Assembly (NCBI RefSeq): GCF_900115665.1
Contig: NZ_FOXH01000003.1
Coordinates: forward strand, 421,053-485,052
DNA: 64,000 bases
Direction of reading: 5' to 3'
From: Pseudarcicella hirudinis
GTDB lineage: Bacteria; Bacteroidota; Bacteroidia; Cytophagales; Spirosomataceae
The position numbers and the translations under genes were made by a program. The notes beneath the pieces are model-generated. The model ran no database searches. It saw nothing but the letters and a program-made list of their open reading frames with translations, and was not told the origin of the DNA. Positions 25,228-34,610 of this stretch are shown piece after piece. Each line of letters opens with the position of its first letter. The stretch's first letter is position 1.

Positions 25228-26685
25228 ATGAAATCACATTTTTACAAACTCCTGCTCGCAGGAACCCTCTTAACCTCAGGAAATATTTACGCACAAACTG
25301 CTATTCAGGCTAATCGTAATGTTTCGAAAATAACCTTAGTTCAGGCAGTTGAAATTGCTTTGCAAAACAATATTTCAGTTAAGCAAAGTCAGGTTCAGGT
25401 TCAGAACAATGATTTATTACTTCGTCAGGCTAAATTTAACCGCCTGCCTAGTGCCAGTAGTAATATCAGTGAATCTTTCAGTTTTGGCCGAAGCTTGAAC
25501 CCTTTTACAAACAGTTATGATTCCCAGAACATCAATTATAACAATATTGGGGTCAATGCAAGTGTAATTCTGTTCAATGGTAGTTTGCTGAAAAACAACA
25601 TTATTCAGAATGATATCAACCTGAAAGCTTCTCAGCTGGATTTGCAGGCTATGAAGGAAAGCATTTCCTTACAGGTTGTTCTTGCCTATCTGAATATTTT
25701 AAGTGCTGAAGATCAATTGAGTATTGCACAATCTCAGACTGAAATCACCAAACTTCAAATCGAAAGAACTACCAAGCTGGTAAACGCAGGTTCCTTGCCG
25801 CAATCAAACGTGCTTGATCTTAAAGCGCAGCTTGCCAATGAAGAAACTACTGTTGTGAATAACCAGACAATACTTGATTTGAATAAATTAACGCTTATTC
25901 AGTTATTAAATGACAGAAGTATTACAGATGTCCAGCCCGAACGTGTCAGTGTTCCGATTCCGAACTCTCAGAGTTATGATGCTTCAATTGCCCAGATTTA
26001 TGACATTGCCCAATTAAATCAGCCTGTTGTAAAAGCTGCTGATCTCCGTATTTTAAGTGCTGCCAAAGGTGTTGATATCGCAAGAGCCGGCTTACTGCCT
26101 GTTCTTTCTTTAAACGGAAGTATTTCTGCCAACCAGTCAAATGCTCAGAAATCTACACGGGTTGACGGTACAAAGGATAATTATCTGGGTGATGTAGTAT
26201 TTCAGGGACAGACTATTCCTTTGGTGATCAAACAGCCTAATTATGTAAGTGGTGAAACCATCGGATATTTCGACCAGTTGAATAATACACAGAACAAGGT
26301 TTTTGGCCTTAACCTGAACATTCCGATTTTTAGTAAATTCCAGAATAAAACCAGAATTGCCCAGGCAAATCTCCAAAAAATCAATGCTGAATTTGAGGCT
26401 CAGAAAACACGCCTTACACTTCGTCAGAATATAGAACAGGCGTATGTTAATCTGACGAATGCTGCCAAACGTTTTGATGCACTTACGGTACAGGTTCAGG
26501 CATTGGAAGAATCGTTCCGTGCCGCAGACAGCAAATTTAACGCTGGCGCTATTGATTATGTAAGTTATAGTCTTCAAAAAACAAATCTTGATAAAGCAAA
26601 AGCGAATCAGGTTCAGGCAAAATATGATTTTGTGTTCAGAACCAAGATTTTAGATTATTACCAGAACAAACCGCTTACTTTCTAA
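25228..26685 (+). CDS. TolC-family outer-membrane efflux protein
   Basis: The 485-residue protein forms the outer-membrane channel and periplasmic tunnel of a tripartite exporter. A signal peptide (about 1-23, ending NIYAQ) is followed by two repeats of the TolC fold: long coiled helices with LVQAVEIALQNNISVKQSQVQV and, later, ARAGLLPVLSLNGSIS, each followed by beta strands such as GVNASVILFNGS and LNLNIPIF. The open frame extends to 25156, but the ATG at 25228 is directly followed by the signal peptide and is chosen. It is followed by a MacA-like adaptor gene 196 nt downstream; the inner-membrane pump is not in this cluster. Confidence 0.92.
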   Translation: MKSHFYKLLLAGTLLTSGNIYAQTAIQANRNVSKITLVQAVEIALQNNISVKQSQVQVQNNDLLLRQAKFNRLPSASSNISESFSFGRSLNPFTNSYDSQNINYNNIGVNASVILFNGSLLKNNIIQNDINLKASQLDLQAMKESISLQVVLAYLNILSAEDQLSIAQSQTEITKLQIERTTKLVNAGSLPQSNVLDLKAQLANEETTVVNNQTILDLNKLTLIQLLNDRSITDVQPERVSVPIPNSQSYDASIAQIYDIAQLNQPVVKAADLRILSAAKGVDIARAGLLPVLSLNGSISANQSNAQKSTRVDGTKDNYLGDVVFQGQTIPLVIKQPNYVSGETIGYFDQLNNTQNKVFGLNLNIPIFSKFQNKTRIAQANLQKINAEFEAQKTRLTLRQNIEQAYVNLTNAAKRFDALTVQVQALEESFRAADSKFNAGAIDYVSYSLQKTNLDKAKANQVQAKYDFVFRTKILDYYQNKPLTF

Positions 26686-26700
26686 ATCTAAAAAAAGAAT

Positions 26701-26759
26701 TGGGGTGCAAGCTGATAAATCTCATGTTCTATATGAAATTTATCAAAGTCAGGTACCCC
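26701..26759 (+). repeat. Long imperfect hairpin between tolC and the adaptor gene
   Basis: GATAAATCTCAT and ATGAAATTTATC pair with one mismatch around a 7-nt loop, and outer GGGGT/ACCCC can extend the structure. No T-run follows, so it is not a standard terminator; a processing or stability element is possible. Confidence 0.5.
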
Positions 26760-26881
26760 GATACGCAGTTTGTTTGCCCTGATATTCAGGAAATTATTTG
26801 AATTTAAACCGTTTTCTCACTTTAAAAATACCTCCTGATAGACAGTCCATACCGGAATGTTTATTGAAAATTTAAACGTAT

Positions 26882-28276
26882 ATGGCAAAGAAATCTTCAA
26901 ATCGAATTTGGTGGATATTGGGCGGACTTGTAGTCGTAATTATTCTGGGTTTGATAATCGCTAAGAAACAGGGATGGATCGGCAAAGAGCCTCCTACCGA
27001 AGTGGAACTGGCAAGAGCGAAAAAAGCTGATATTATCGAACGGGTTTCAGCTTCAGGTAAAGTTCAGCCTGAAATTGAAGTAAAACTTTCACCGGATGTT
27101 TCAGGAGAGATTGTTGGATTGTATGTGACTGAGGGAGATTCTGTTGTGGCAGGGCAATTGTTACTGAAAATCCGTCCTGATAACTATGAATCTTTACTTG
27201 CCCGTGCAGAAGCTCAGGTTAATTCTGCCAAAGCAAGTTTAGAACAGTCTAAAGCGGTTCAGGCTCAGTCTGAATCCAGATTAGTAAAAGCAAGAATTGA
27301 TTTTGACAGAAATAAGAAATTACATGACGACAAAGTAATTTCTGATGCTGATTATGATCAGTTCAATTCTGCCTATCTGGTAGCAAAACAGGATGTGGAA
27401 TCTGCAAAAGCCAATGTTTCAGCAGCTGCGTTTAACGTAAAAAGTTCTGAAGCAGCCTTTAAGGATGCTAAAGCTAACCTCACCAAAACTACCATTTACG
27501 CCCCTCAAAGCGGTACAATTTCTAAGTTGAATGTGGAATTGGGAGAACGCGTTGTGGGTACTTCACAAATGGCTGGTACAGAGTTACTTAGAATTGCGAA
27601 CCTTAATAAAATGGAAGTTCGTGTAAATGTAAATGAAAATGATATTACCCGTGTAAGTATGGGAGATACTGTTTTGATTGATGTGGATGCTTATTCTACC
27701 ACTGCAAGGAAGTTTAAAGGAATCGTATATGAAATTGCCAGCTCTGCCAATGGATTGTCCTCAACTACAGCTGCAGCTGCTACAAGTGATGCTGTAACCG
27801 AATTTGAGGTGAAAATCAGAATTTTAAGAAGTTCTTACAAAGACCTGATTAAAGGACCGCATTCTTATCCGCTTAAACCTGGTATGACAGCCTCTGTTGA
27901 AATTATTACAGATCGTAAAGACGGAGTGCTTTCTGTGCCTTTGGCTGCTGTAACTACCCGTGATCCGAATGCCGCAGCAAGTGATGATGATAAAGAGAAA
28001 AAAGAAGGCGAGGACAACAACAATGGTGAGCAGAAAAAACCGGAAACTAAGAAAGAAAAAGTAAAAGAGGTCGTTTTTATACATGAAAAAGACAAAGTGA
28101 AAATGATAGAAGTGAAAACGGGAATTTCTGATTTCGAAAACATAGAGATTTTGTCAGGATTGAAGCCTGGTGATGAAGTAGTTTCCGGTCCTTTCTTAAC
28201 AGTTTCCAAAAAGCTTAAAGATGGCGAAATCGTTGTGAAAAAAGATGCTAATAAAAACAAAGAGCAGAAGAAGTAA
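26882..28276 (+). CDS. MacA/HlyD-family periplasmic adaptor subunit
   Basis: The 464-residue membrane-fusion protein links an inner-membrane transporter to TolC. It has one N-terminal membrane anchor (about 9-27). A lipoyl half (about 55-95, VSGEIVGLYVTEGDSVVAGQ) is followed by a long alpha-hairpin (about 105-190), the second lipoyl half (IYAPQSGTISKLNVELGERV), a beta barrel and a membrane-proximal domain. A lysine/glutamate/asparagine-rich insert near 370-400 and a lysine-rich tail are unusual low-complexity additions. No MacB-type ABC pump or RND pump follows; the next gene is the helicase behind a terminator. The pump partner must be encoded elsewhere. Confidence 0.9.
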   Translation: MAKKSSNRIWWILGGLVVVIILGLIIAKKQGWIGKEPPTEVELARAKKADIIERVSASGKVQPEIEVKLSPDVSGEIVGLYVTEGDSVVAGQLLLKIRPDNYESLLARAEAQVNSAKASLEQSKAVQAQSESRLVKARIDFDRNKKLHDDKVISDADYDQFNSAYLVAKQDVESAKANVSAAAFNVKSSEAAFKDAKANLTKTTIYAPQSGTISKLNVELGERVVGTSQMAGTELLRIANLNKMEVRVNVNENDITRVSMGDTVLIDVDAYSTTARKFKGIVYEIASSANGLSSTTAAAATSDAVTEFEVKIRILRSSYKDLIKGPHSYPLKPGMTASVEIITDRKDGVLSVPLAAVTTRDPNAAASDDDKEKKEGEDNNNGEQKKPETKKEKVKEVVFIHEKDKVKMIEVKTGISDFENIEILSGLKPGDEVVSGPFLTVSKKLKDGEIVVKKDANKNKEQKK

Positions 28277-28398
28277 TCTTTAAATCGCATCGTTTTTGAA
28301 AAAATACTGAAATGTGGCTGATTTGAATAAAAATGAGGTTAACCTCAATCAGAGATGCTATCAGGAAGATAATTATTAGTTTGGTTTAGGGTTTATGG

Positions 28399-28434
28399 AA
28401 AACCTGTCCTGAAATGTTGGGGACAGGTTTTTTG
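28399..28434 (+). terminator. Terminator after the adaptor gene
   Basis: AAAACCTGTCC and GGACAGGTTTT form an 11-bp stem with a T-run. Confidence 0.85.
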
Positions 28435-28464
28435 TTGTTTCAGGGATAGTCGCCAATTATTTCG

Positions 28465-28472
28465 TAATTTTG
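28465..28472 (+). promoter_or_regulatory. -7 element of the helicase gene
   Basis: TAATTTTG occurs 62 nt before the helicase ATG; no TTG is at the exact -33 distance, so the promoter is weakly supported. Confidence 0.45.
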
Positions 28473-28534
28473 AGAATATTTTAGAACCTGATGGTTGAAT
28501 TTTATCCCCGGGTTTACTCATCGCAATTGATCCA

Positions 28535-30829
28535 ATGAATTATATAGAAGGCTTAAATGATCCTCAGCGTGAAGCTGTTTTACATACTAACGGACCTTTA
28601 ATGATTATCGCTGGTGCCGGTTCCGGTAAAACCAGGGTGTTGACTTACAGAACTGCGCATCTGATTGAAAAGGGGGTTGATCCTTTCAGAATATTATTGC
28701 TGACTTTTACCAATAAAGCTGCCGGAGAAATGCGGGAGCGTATCGAAAAAGTAGTTGGAAATGAAGCCAGAAATCTTTGGATGGGCACTTTTCACTCAGT
28801 TTTTGCTAAAATCTTAAGATTTGAATGTAAGGCATTGGGTTACACTTCTGACTTTTCTATTTACGATACGGATGATTCAAAATCCTTGCTGAGAAGCATC
28901 ATTAAAGAGAGAAACCTGGATGACAAAGTTTACAAGGTAAACGGTGTTTTTAATCGTATTTCAGGGGCAAAAAACAGACTGATCGGCCCGGATGAATACT
29001 TGAATAATCCGATTATTCAGGCAGATGATGCGGCAGCTAAGCTACCGGAAGTTGGTCGCTTGTATAAAATGTATGCGGAAAGATGTTTCAAAGCCAATGC
29101 AATGGATTTTGATGATTTGTTGTATCAAACCAATGTTTTGTTCAGGGATCATGTTGAGATTTTGCATAAATATCAGCACAAGTTTCATTATGTAATGGTA
29201 GATGAGTTTCAGGATACTAACATTTCCCAGTATCTCATTACCAAGAAGTTATCTGCCGTGCATCAGAATATTTGTGTGGTTGGAGATGATGCTCAGAGTA
29301 TTTATGCTTTCCGGGGAGCGGATATTCAGAATATTCTGAATTTTGAGAAAGATTACAGTGATTTGACCACCATCAAATTAGAGGAAAACTATCGTTCTAC
29401 CAATAACATTGTCCAGGCAGCTAATTCCATTATTGCCCGGAACAAAGGACAACTCAAAAAGAACGTTTTCACCAACAATGAAGAAGGGGCCTTAATTGAT
29501 TTGATTAAAGCTGCCTCCGACAATGAGGAAGGCCGTTTGATAGCTACGCATATATTTGAGTCTAAAATGGCAAATGGACTTAAAAATAATGATTTTGCCA
29601 TACTATATCGGACAAATGCTCAGTCAAGGGCATTTGAGGAAGCCCTGAGAAAGCTCAACATCAAATATCGTATTATCGGAGGTTTATCGTTTTATCAGCG
29701 AAGAGAAATTAAAGATTTACTGGCTTATCTCAGATTTGTTATCAATCAGAATGATGAGGAGGCCTTCAAAAGAATTATTAACCTTCCCAAAAGAGGGATA
29801 GGAGATACTACTGTTGCCAAAATTACCGTAACGGCGGCTGAAAATGGAGTTTCTGTCTGGGATGTAGTGGCAAATATTAATCAATTCGGGGCAGGAAGAC
29901 TTTCGGCTGGCATAGAAGCCTTTGCCGATCTGATCAAATCTTTCAAGATTATGGTCGAAATACAGGAGAAAGATGCCTATGAAGTAGCTTCACATGTAGC
30001 AAAAGCATCCGGTATTTTGAGGGAATTATACGAGGATAAAACAGTTGAAGGCCTGTCAAGATACGAAAACGTTCAGGAATTGCTGAATGCCATCAAAGAG
30101 TTTGTGGATAGTCCGGAAAATGAAGATAAATCTATTTCTAATTTCCTTCAGACAGTTTCTCTTTTAACTACGGCAGACAATGAGGAAGATGAGGGTGAGA
30201 ACGATCGTGTGACTTTAATGACAATTCACGGGGCAAAAGGTCTTGAATTTGATCATGTTTATATTGTGGGAATGGAAGAAGATTTATTCCCGAGTCAGAT
30301 GATGCTTCAGAGCCGCCAGGATCTGGAAGAAGAACGCCGCTTGTTTTATGTAGCAATTACGAGAGCTGAAAAGAGACTGATGATGTCTTTTGCAGAAAGC
30401 AGATACCAGTTTGGCCGACTGAAAGCCTGCGAGCCAAGTAGATTTCTTGATGAAATTGATCCGAAATATCTACAGATTGCCAGGAATATCCGAAGAGCAA
30501 TTGAGCCTCAGGAACGGCCTTCGCCTGCTGCATTCATCAGAAAAGTTGCCAACGATGTGGCTACAAAAGCCACTCCGGCAGCCAGTTTACAGTCAAAACC
30601 AAAACCGGTGAATGCTGCCCCTTCAAATTATACACCTTCACCTGATTTTACGGCAAGCGATACTTCTTTTCTGGAAGAAGGACAAAAAGTGGAACATTTG
30701 AAATTTGGATTTGGAATAGTGAAAAAAATGGATGTTAATGGAAATGACAGAAAAGCTACTGTATTGTTTGAAGGTGGAGTGGGAGAGAAAACACTGTTAT
30801 TAAGTTTTGCAAAACTGAGAATTTTATAA
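28535..30829 (+). CDS. UvrD/PcrA-type ATP-dependent DNA helicase
   Basis: The 764-residue superfamily 1A 3'-5' helicase acts in nucleotide excision and mismatch repair and in clearing recombination or transcription intermediates. The Q-motif (LNDPQREAV) is followed by Walker A AGAGSGKT (residues 26-33), motif II VDEFQDT, motif III GDDAQSIYAFRGA, motif IV RTNAQSRAFEEAL, motif V MTIHGAKGLEFDHV and motif VI EERRLFYVAITRAEK. The C-terminus carries a small SH3/Tudor-like domain (VEHLKFGFGIVKKMDV), which in PcrA contacts RNA polymerase. It sits between two terminated units. I cannot separate UvrD from PcrA naming by sequence alone. Confidence 0.93.
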   Translation: MNYIEGLNDPQREAVLHTNGPLMIIAGAGSGKTRVLTYRTAHLIEKGVDPFRILLLTFTNKAAGEMRERIEKVVGNEARNLWMGTFHSVFAKILRFECKALGYTSDFSIYDTDDSKSLLRSIIKERNLDDKVYKVNGVFNRISGAKNRLIGPDEYLNNPIIQADDAAAKLPEVGRLYKMYAERCFKANAMDFDDLLYQTNVLFRDHVEILHKYQHKFHYVMVDEFQDTNISQYLITKKLSAVHQNICVVGDDAQSIYAFRGADIQNILNFEKDYSDLTTIKLEENYRSTNNIVQAANSIIARNKGQLKKNVFTNNEEGALIDLIKAASDNEEGRLIATHIFESKMANGLKNNDFAILYRTNAQSRAFEEALRKLNIKYRIIGGLSFYQRREIKDLLAYLRFVINQNDEEAFKRIINLPKRGIGDTTVAKITVTAAENGVSVWDVVANINQFGAGRLSAGIEAFADLIKSFKIMVEIQEKDAYEVASHVAKASGILRELYEDKTVEGLSRYENVQELLNAIKEFVDSPENEDKSISNFLQTVSLLTTADNEEDEGENDRVTLMTIHGAKGLEFDHVYIVGMEEDLFPSQMMLQSRQDLEEERRLFYVAITRAEKRLMMSFAESRYQFGRLKACEPSRFLDEIDPKYLQIARNIRRAIEPQERPSPAAFIRKVANDVATKATPAASLQSKPKPVNAAPSNYTPSPDFTASDTSFLEEGQKVEHLKFGFGIVKKMDVNGNDRKATVLFEGGVGEKTLLLSFAKLRIL

Positions 30830-30895
30830 TTACTATCTGACGCAATACTCCCGTTTCTGCCAAAAGGTTTTTCTGAATCTGAAAATTTGTAAAAT

Positions 30896-31411
30896 ATGAA
30901 AAAGATCGTTGCTTTTTTCTTAGTAATAGTCATGATTCTTGGTGGGTTATGGTACACCGGACTGCTGAATTTTCCGGAAGGAAAAAATGCTTCTGCGGAA
31001 ACAACAGGTTCTGCACAAAACGCTCCCGATGAACCTGAATTTAAAAAAGAAGGAGAATTGACTTTTACGAGAAATGGGGAAAAACTTGCGATAGAAATTG
31101 CAGACAATGAGGCAGAAACCACCCAGGGATTAATGTACAGGCGTTCCATGCCCGATTCTGTAGGAATGTTATTCATTATGCCTGAAATCAGGCCTCAGAG
31201 TTTCTGGATGAAGAACACCTATATTTCACTGGATATTATCTTTCTGGATGAAAATCTGAAAATCGTTACGATTCAGGCTAACCGTATCCCTTTTTCGGAA
31301 GAAGAGGTACCTTCTTATGAACCTGCAAAATACGTTTTAGAAGTAAATGCAGGTTATTGTCAGCGGAAAGGCATTCAGAAAGGGGATCAAATCAGTTACA
31401 AAGTGCTGTAA
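30896..31411 (+). CDS. DUF192 family protein
   Basis: The 171-residue protein has an N-terminal membrane anchor or signal (about 1-22), an acidic linker and a DUF192 domain. The domain shows the family's fixed elements: ETTQGLMYRRSMPDSVGMLF, PQSFWMKNTYISLDIIFL, and the closing YVLEVNAGYCQRKGIQKGD. DUF192 proteins are small beta-rich periplasmic domains of unknown biochemical function. It begins 66 nt after the helicase with no obvious terminator between, so co-transcription is possible. Confidence 0.82.
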   Translation: MKKIVAFFLVIVMILGGLWYTGLLNFPEGKNASAETTGSAQNAPDEPEFKKEGELTFTRNGEKLAIEIADNEAETTQGLMYRRSMPDSVGMLFIMPEIRPQSFWMKNTYISLDIIFLDENLKIVTIQANRIPFSEEEVPSYEPAKYVLEVNAGYCQRKGIQKGDQISYKVL

Positions 31412-31426
31412 ATTGTGAAAGAACAA

Positions 31427-32377
31427 CTACTGCTTTCTGGCATAGAAATATAAATGCACAGGTTCTTTGCTGTCACTTTCCTCGCTGATTGTATAATAAC
31501 CCAAAGCATCAGGTATAAAGCAAATGCCTTCGCCTTGTGGTTCAACCTTGTATGGTAAAACTTTGGCCGGGCGTTTCAAGGTATTATAAATACTTTCATT
31601 AGTGCCTCTTTTCCAGTAAAATACCTGAATATAGCTTTTAATGATAATTTCCTGGTTGTTTTGTGCAATGTCACCTGCGGTGATATAAAACGCCTTTTTT
31701 ATGTCATTGGAAGTGCCGACCGGAAATGAGAAATCTAATTCTCCGACAAATTCTGCGGTAGTAATTCCGGTAGTAGACTGTGGATAAGGGAGGCGATAAA
31801 GCCTTTTCCGGTCTTCTCTTTTGCTTAAAATATAGATATCTTTAGTCTGATGATCTACCATAAGGCATTCCGCATCTCTTGCGCCGTCCGGATAGATATA
31901 TGAAATTTTCTCAACATTTTTGATGGTACTCGAAGGAGGAGTTGAGTCTGAAACCTTCGGTTCCTGGAAACGATAAATAGCACAGCTTGGATAAACACTG
32001 TTGTTATCGCCTATGTCTCCTACATAGATCGTTGCCCCGGAAGCATCCCCCGAAATGGCAATATCTTCCCAGTCCCGGTTTTCTGCACCTTCCAGAATAA
32101 ATTGTTTCTGTCCTTTCCCGAATTTATCTATCAGAAAAATTCTGTTATAGTCACCACTGTCATTATGCGACCAAAGCATATTCGGATTTACTCTTCCGGC
32201 TACTAATCCTGAAGCCTCGTCCAATGCAGTGTTTTCAATAATTCCCCGGTCTTCAGCTTCTCCGAATTTTGCTTCCTGATTTACAACAGGCGCAGGGCTT
32301 TCCCCGCACGACAGGAAAATGAGAGATGTAAAAAATACAAAAGAGGTAAGTTTTATCGTAATTGATGAAGAAATCAT
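31427..32377 (-). CDS. Predicted propeller-like lipoprotein of unknown function
   Basis: The 316-residue protein has a lipoprotein signal with the lipobox cysteine in LIFLSCGES. The mature chain is beta-rich with recurring strand patterns ending in aspartate or glycine turns, such as LDEASGLVAGRV, WSHNDSGDYNRIFLID, ENRDWEDIAIS and YVGDIGDNN, which suggest a propeller of the TolB/NHL kind. No catalytic motif is recognised. It lies downstream of gldE where gldD sits in flavobacteria, but it is not GldD-like. Terminator 32434-32471 separates it from gldE. Confidence 0.68.
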   Translation of the reverse strand: MISSSITIKLTSFVFFTSLIFLSCGESPAPVVNQEAKFGEAEDRGIIENTALDEASGLVAGRVNPNMLWSHNDSGDYNRIFLIDKFGKGQKQFILEGAENRDWEDIAISGDASGATIYVGDIGDNNSVYPSCAIYRFQEPKVSDSTPPSSTIKNVEKISYIYPDGARDAECLMVDHQTKDIYILSKREDRKRLYRLPYPQSTTGITTAEFVGELDFSFPVGTSNDIKKAFYITAGDIAQNNQEIIIKSYIQVFYWKRGTNESIYNTLKRPAKVLPYKVEPQGEGICFIPDALGYYTISEESDSKEPVHLYFYARKQ

Positions 32378-32433
32378 TGAGAAATAGTGTTTCTGATTAA
32401 TATATTGGTGGTATAGTAATATTTTAATTATTA

Positions 32434-32471
32434 CAAAAAGACCTTCTGATCTGGGCGGGAAGGAAGGTCTG
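32434..32471 (-). terminator. Terminator after gldE
   Basis: AGACCTTC and GAAGGTCT form a stem; on the minus strand it is followed by TTTTTG. It lies beyond the gldE stop. Confidence 0.7.
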
Positions 32472-32519
32472 CAGTTTTATTACAACGAAATGAATACGGG
32501 GAATAGTATATGTCAGAAA

Positions 32520-33896
32520 CTAAGAGATTTCTCTGCTTGTTTCGTCTTTCACCTGCACATTTCTGGTAATTTTTATCTTTTTGATTCTTCTTGAATCAAC
32601 AGCCAGAATCCTGAATTTGAACGGATTCAGCTCTATTTCTTCTCCGGAATGAGGAAAACGGCTGAATACTTCAATAAGCATTCCACCAAGAGATTCACTT
32701 TCTCCTCTTTCTTTGTCGAAGAAATCATTATCCACACCAAGCGCTCTGCAAACATCATTCATTGATACTTTACCCTCAAATTCAAAGGTATTATCATCAA
32801 TTTTCTGATACCCTAAATCTTCTTCATCGAACTCATCATTGATGTCTCCTACGATTTCCTCAATGATATCTTCCATTGTCACGATTCCTTCCGTTTCTCC
32901 ATATTCGTTCACTACTACTGCCATATGAACCCTTTTCTCCTGAAAATCATAAAGAAGGTCATCGATCTTTTTGCTTTCCGGAATAAAAAAAGCCTGATGC
33001 AGCAGTTCTTTCCATTCAAAATGTTCATCCTTATCGATATGTGGTAAAAGATCCTTTATGTAGAGAATCCCTTCTATTTTATCAATCGTTTCACGATAAA
33101 CCGGAACTCTTGAATATCCGGATTTATTGATTTTATCCATTAATTCATGATAATCCAGTGAAATATCAAAAGAAGTAACATCTCTCCGGGCCTTCATTAC
33201 GCTTCGCGCGGAAGTGCTCCCGAAATTAACAATCCCTTTCAGAATATCTTTTTCCTGCTCTGTAGTGTCTTTACCCGTAGTTATTTCCAGGGCATGATTC
33301 AACTCATCAGCAGTAATGGTGTAACCTTTTCGTTCTACTCTCTTTTCAATGATATTGCTGATTCCCAGAAGCATAGATGATAATGGTCTGAAGATCAGTG
33401 TGGCAACATCGATAATCGGTGCGGTAGTTTTAGCAAATTGCAAGCTGTTTTGTTGTGCCCATACTTTCGGAATAAGTTCTCCGAAAAAGGAAATCACGAA
33501 AGTAACACCAACCAATAAGATAAGAGTAATCAGTAAAGGATCAGCGTTTTTATCTCCGGCCAGCTGTTGTGTCAGATAAGTAGAGATGGTAATGAATGAA
33601 ATATTGACCAGGTTAATAAAAATAAGAAGCGTTGCCAGCAAAAGCTGAGGTTTGTCCAGCAAATTTGAAATAGTTCTTTCTCTGCTGCTTTCACTTTCAC
33701 GGCAAGCGGCTCTTTGCTCGGCAGTTAAAGAGAAAAAAGCAACTTCTGACCCTGAAAGAATTGCTGAAAGAAACAACAAAACCAACAGAATGAGCACATT
33801 AATTCCATAAACACTAAAAGAGGTACTATCGATTTGGGCTAAAAGCACCCAACCAGGAGGAGGTTCAGACGATGTAATAGAGGAGTGTGTTTCCAA
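32520..33896 (-). CDS. gldE: GldE-like hemolysin C/CorC-family membrane protein
   Basis: The 458-residue protein has a CNNM-type transmembrane domain (about 28-190, four helices, with FLSAILSGSEVAFFSL), a CBS-domain pair (about 225-345, with YSRVPVYRETIDKIEGILYIKD and GIVTMEDIIEEIVGDI) and a C-terminal CorC_HlyC domain (about 360-440). GldE was found through gliding motility in Flavobacterium johnsoniae, where it suppresses a gldB defect; the family is otherwise linked to divalent-metal transport. I name it gldE mainly because it follows mutY and ssb, as in F. johnsoniae. GldD is not downstream. The biochemical role is uncertain. Confidence 0.85.
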   Translation of the reverse strand: METHSSITSSEPPPGWVLLAQIDSTSFSVYGINVLILLVLLFLSAILSGSEVAFFSLTAEQRAACRESESSRERTISNLLDKPQLLLATLLIFINLVNISFITISTYLTQQLAGDKNADPLLITLILLVGVTFVISFFGELIPKVWAQQNSLQFAKTTAPIIDVATLIFRPLSSMLLGISNIIEKRVERKGYTITADELNHALEITTGKDTTEQEKDILKGIVNFGSTSARSVMKARRDVTSFDISLDYHELMDKINKSGYSRVPVYRETIDKIEGILYIKDLLPHIDKDEHFEWKELLHQAFFIPESKKIDDLLYDFQEKRVHMAVVVNEYGETEGIVTMEDIIEEIVGDINDEFDEEDLGYQKIDDNTFEFEGKVSMNDVCRALGVDNDFFDKERGESESLGGMLIEVFSRFPHSGEEIELNPFKFRILAVDSRRIKKIKITRNVQVKDETSREIS

Positions 33897-33923
33897 GAGT
33901 CTTTTAAGTTTGGTTAATACTGT

Positions 33924-33966
33924 AGAAGAAGGTGTCCGTTAAATGAAAAGCCGGACACCTTCTTCT
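33924..33966 (-). repeat. Perfect 15-bp hairpin between ssb and gldE
   Basis: AGAAGAAGGTGTCCG and CGGACACCTTCTTCT are exact complements around a 13-nt loop. On the transcribed minus strand no T-run follows, so it resembles an intercistronic processing or stability hairpin more than a terminator. Confidence 0.7.
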
Positions 33967-33968
33967 AT

Positions 33969-34439
33969 TTAAAATGGCAGGTCGTCATCTCCACCGTTGT
34001 TAAACTCGGATGGAGGCGGACTTGCAGGTGTCGGAGCCGGGCGGGGTGATGACTGCGGCTGTGATTGTGGCGCAGATGCTACTCCGGTATTGTTCTCGGC
34101 ATTATCATTTCTACCTCCGACAAGCGTCAGTGCTGTTCCTCTGATTTTAACAGTTCTTCTTACAATGCCGTCTTTGTCGGTATATTCTTCAGTTCTGATT
34201 CTACCCTCTACATAAGCACTATTGCCTTTTCTGAGGTATTGTTCCGCAATATTGGCCAGATTGTCCCAGAGCTCAATACGATGCCACTCTGTCTGTTCGA
34301 TTCTCTGTCCGTCCTTATTGGTATAAGCTTCCGAAGTTGCAATACTGAAAGATGCAACTTTTGAACCACTTGGTAAGGTTCTGATTTCCGGGTCTGCGCC
34401 CAGATTTCCTAATAAAATTACTTTGTTTACTCCAGCCAT
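33969..34439 (-). CDS. ssb: Single-stranded DNA-binding protein
   Basis: SSB coats single-stranded DNA in replication, repair and recombination. The 156-residue protein has the OB-fold domain (about 1-107) starting NKVILLGNLGADPEIR and including WHRIELWDNLANIAEQYL, then a disordered linker rich in Pro, Ser and Gln, and the acidic interaction tail ending DDDLPF, which recruits partner proteins. It lies between mutY and gldE on the same strand, an order conserved in several Bacteroidota. A strong hairpin separates it from gldE. Confidence 0.96.
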   Translation of the reverse strand: MAGVNKVILLGNLGADPEIRTLPSGSKVASFSIATSEAYTNKDGQRIEQTEWHRIELWDNLANIAEQYLRKGNSAYVEGRIRTEEYTDKDGIVRRTVKIRGTALTLVGGRNDNAENNTGVASAPQSQPQSSPRPAPTPASPPPSEFNNGGDDDLPF

Positions 34440-34610
34440 TGTTTTAAAGGATGTTATAAAATGTTTAAATTAAAAAGTATAGAAACTACCAGAAAGTATT
34501 TTGAGTAATTCAGTGCAGGATGTAGAACGATTTACTCAGAATCCTTTCAAAAAGTGAATTTATAAAATAATAGAAACAAATAAAAGCTAAAGATGAGCTA
34601 TCGGTCGCGA

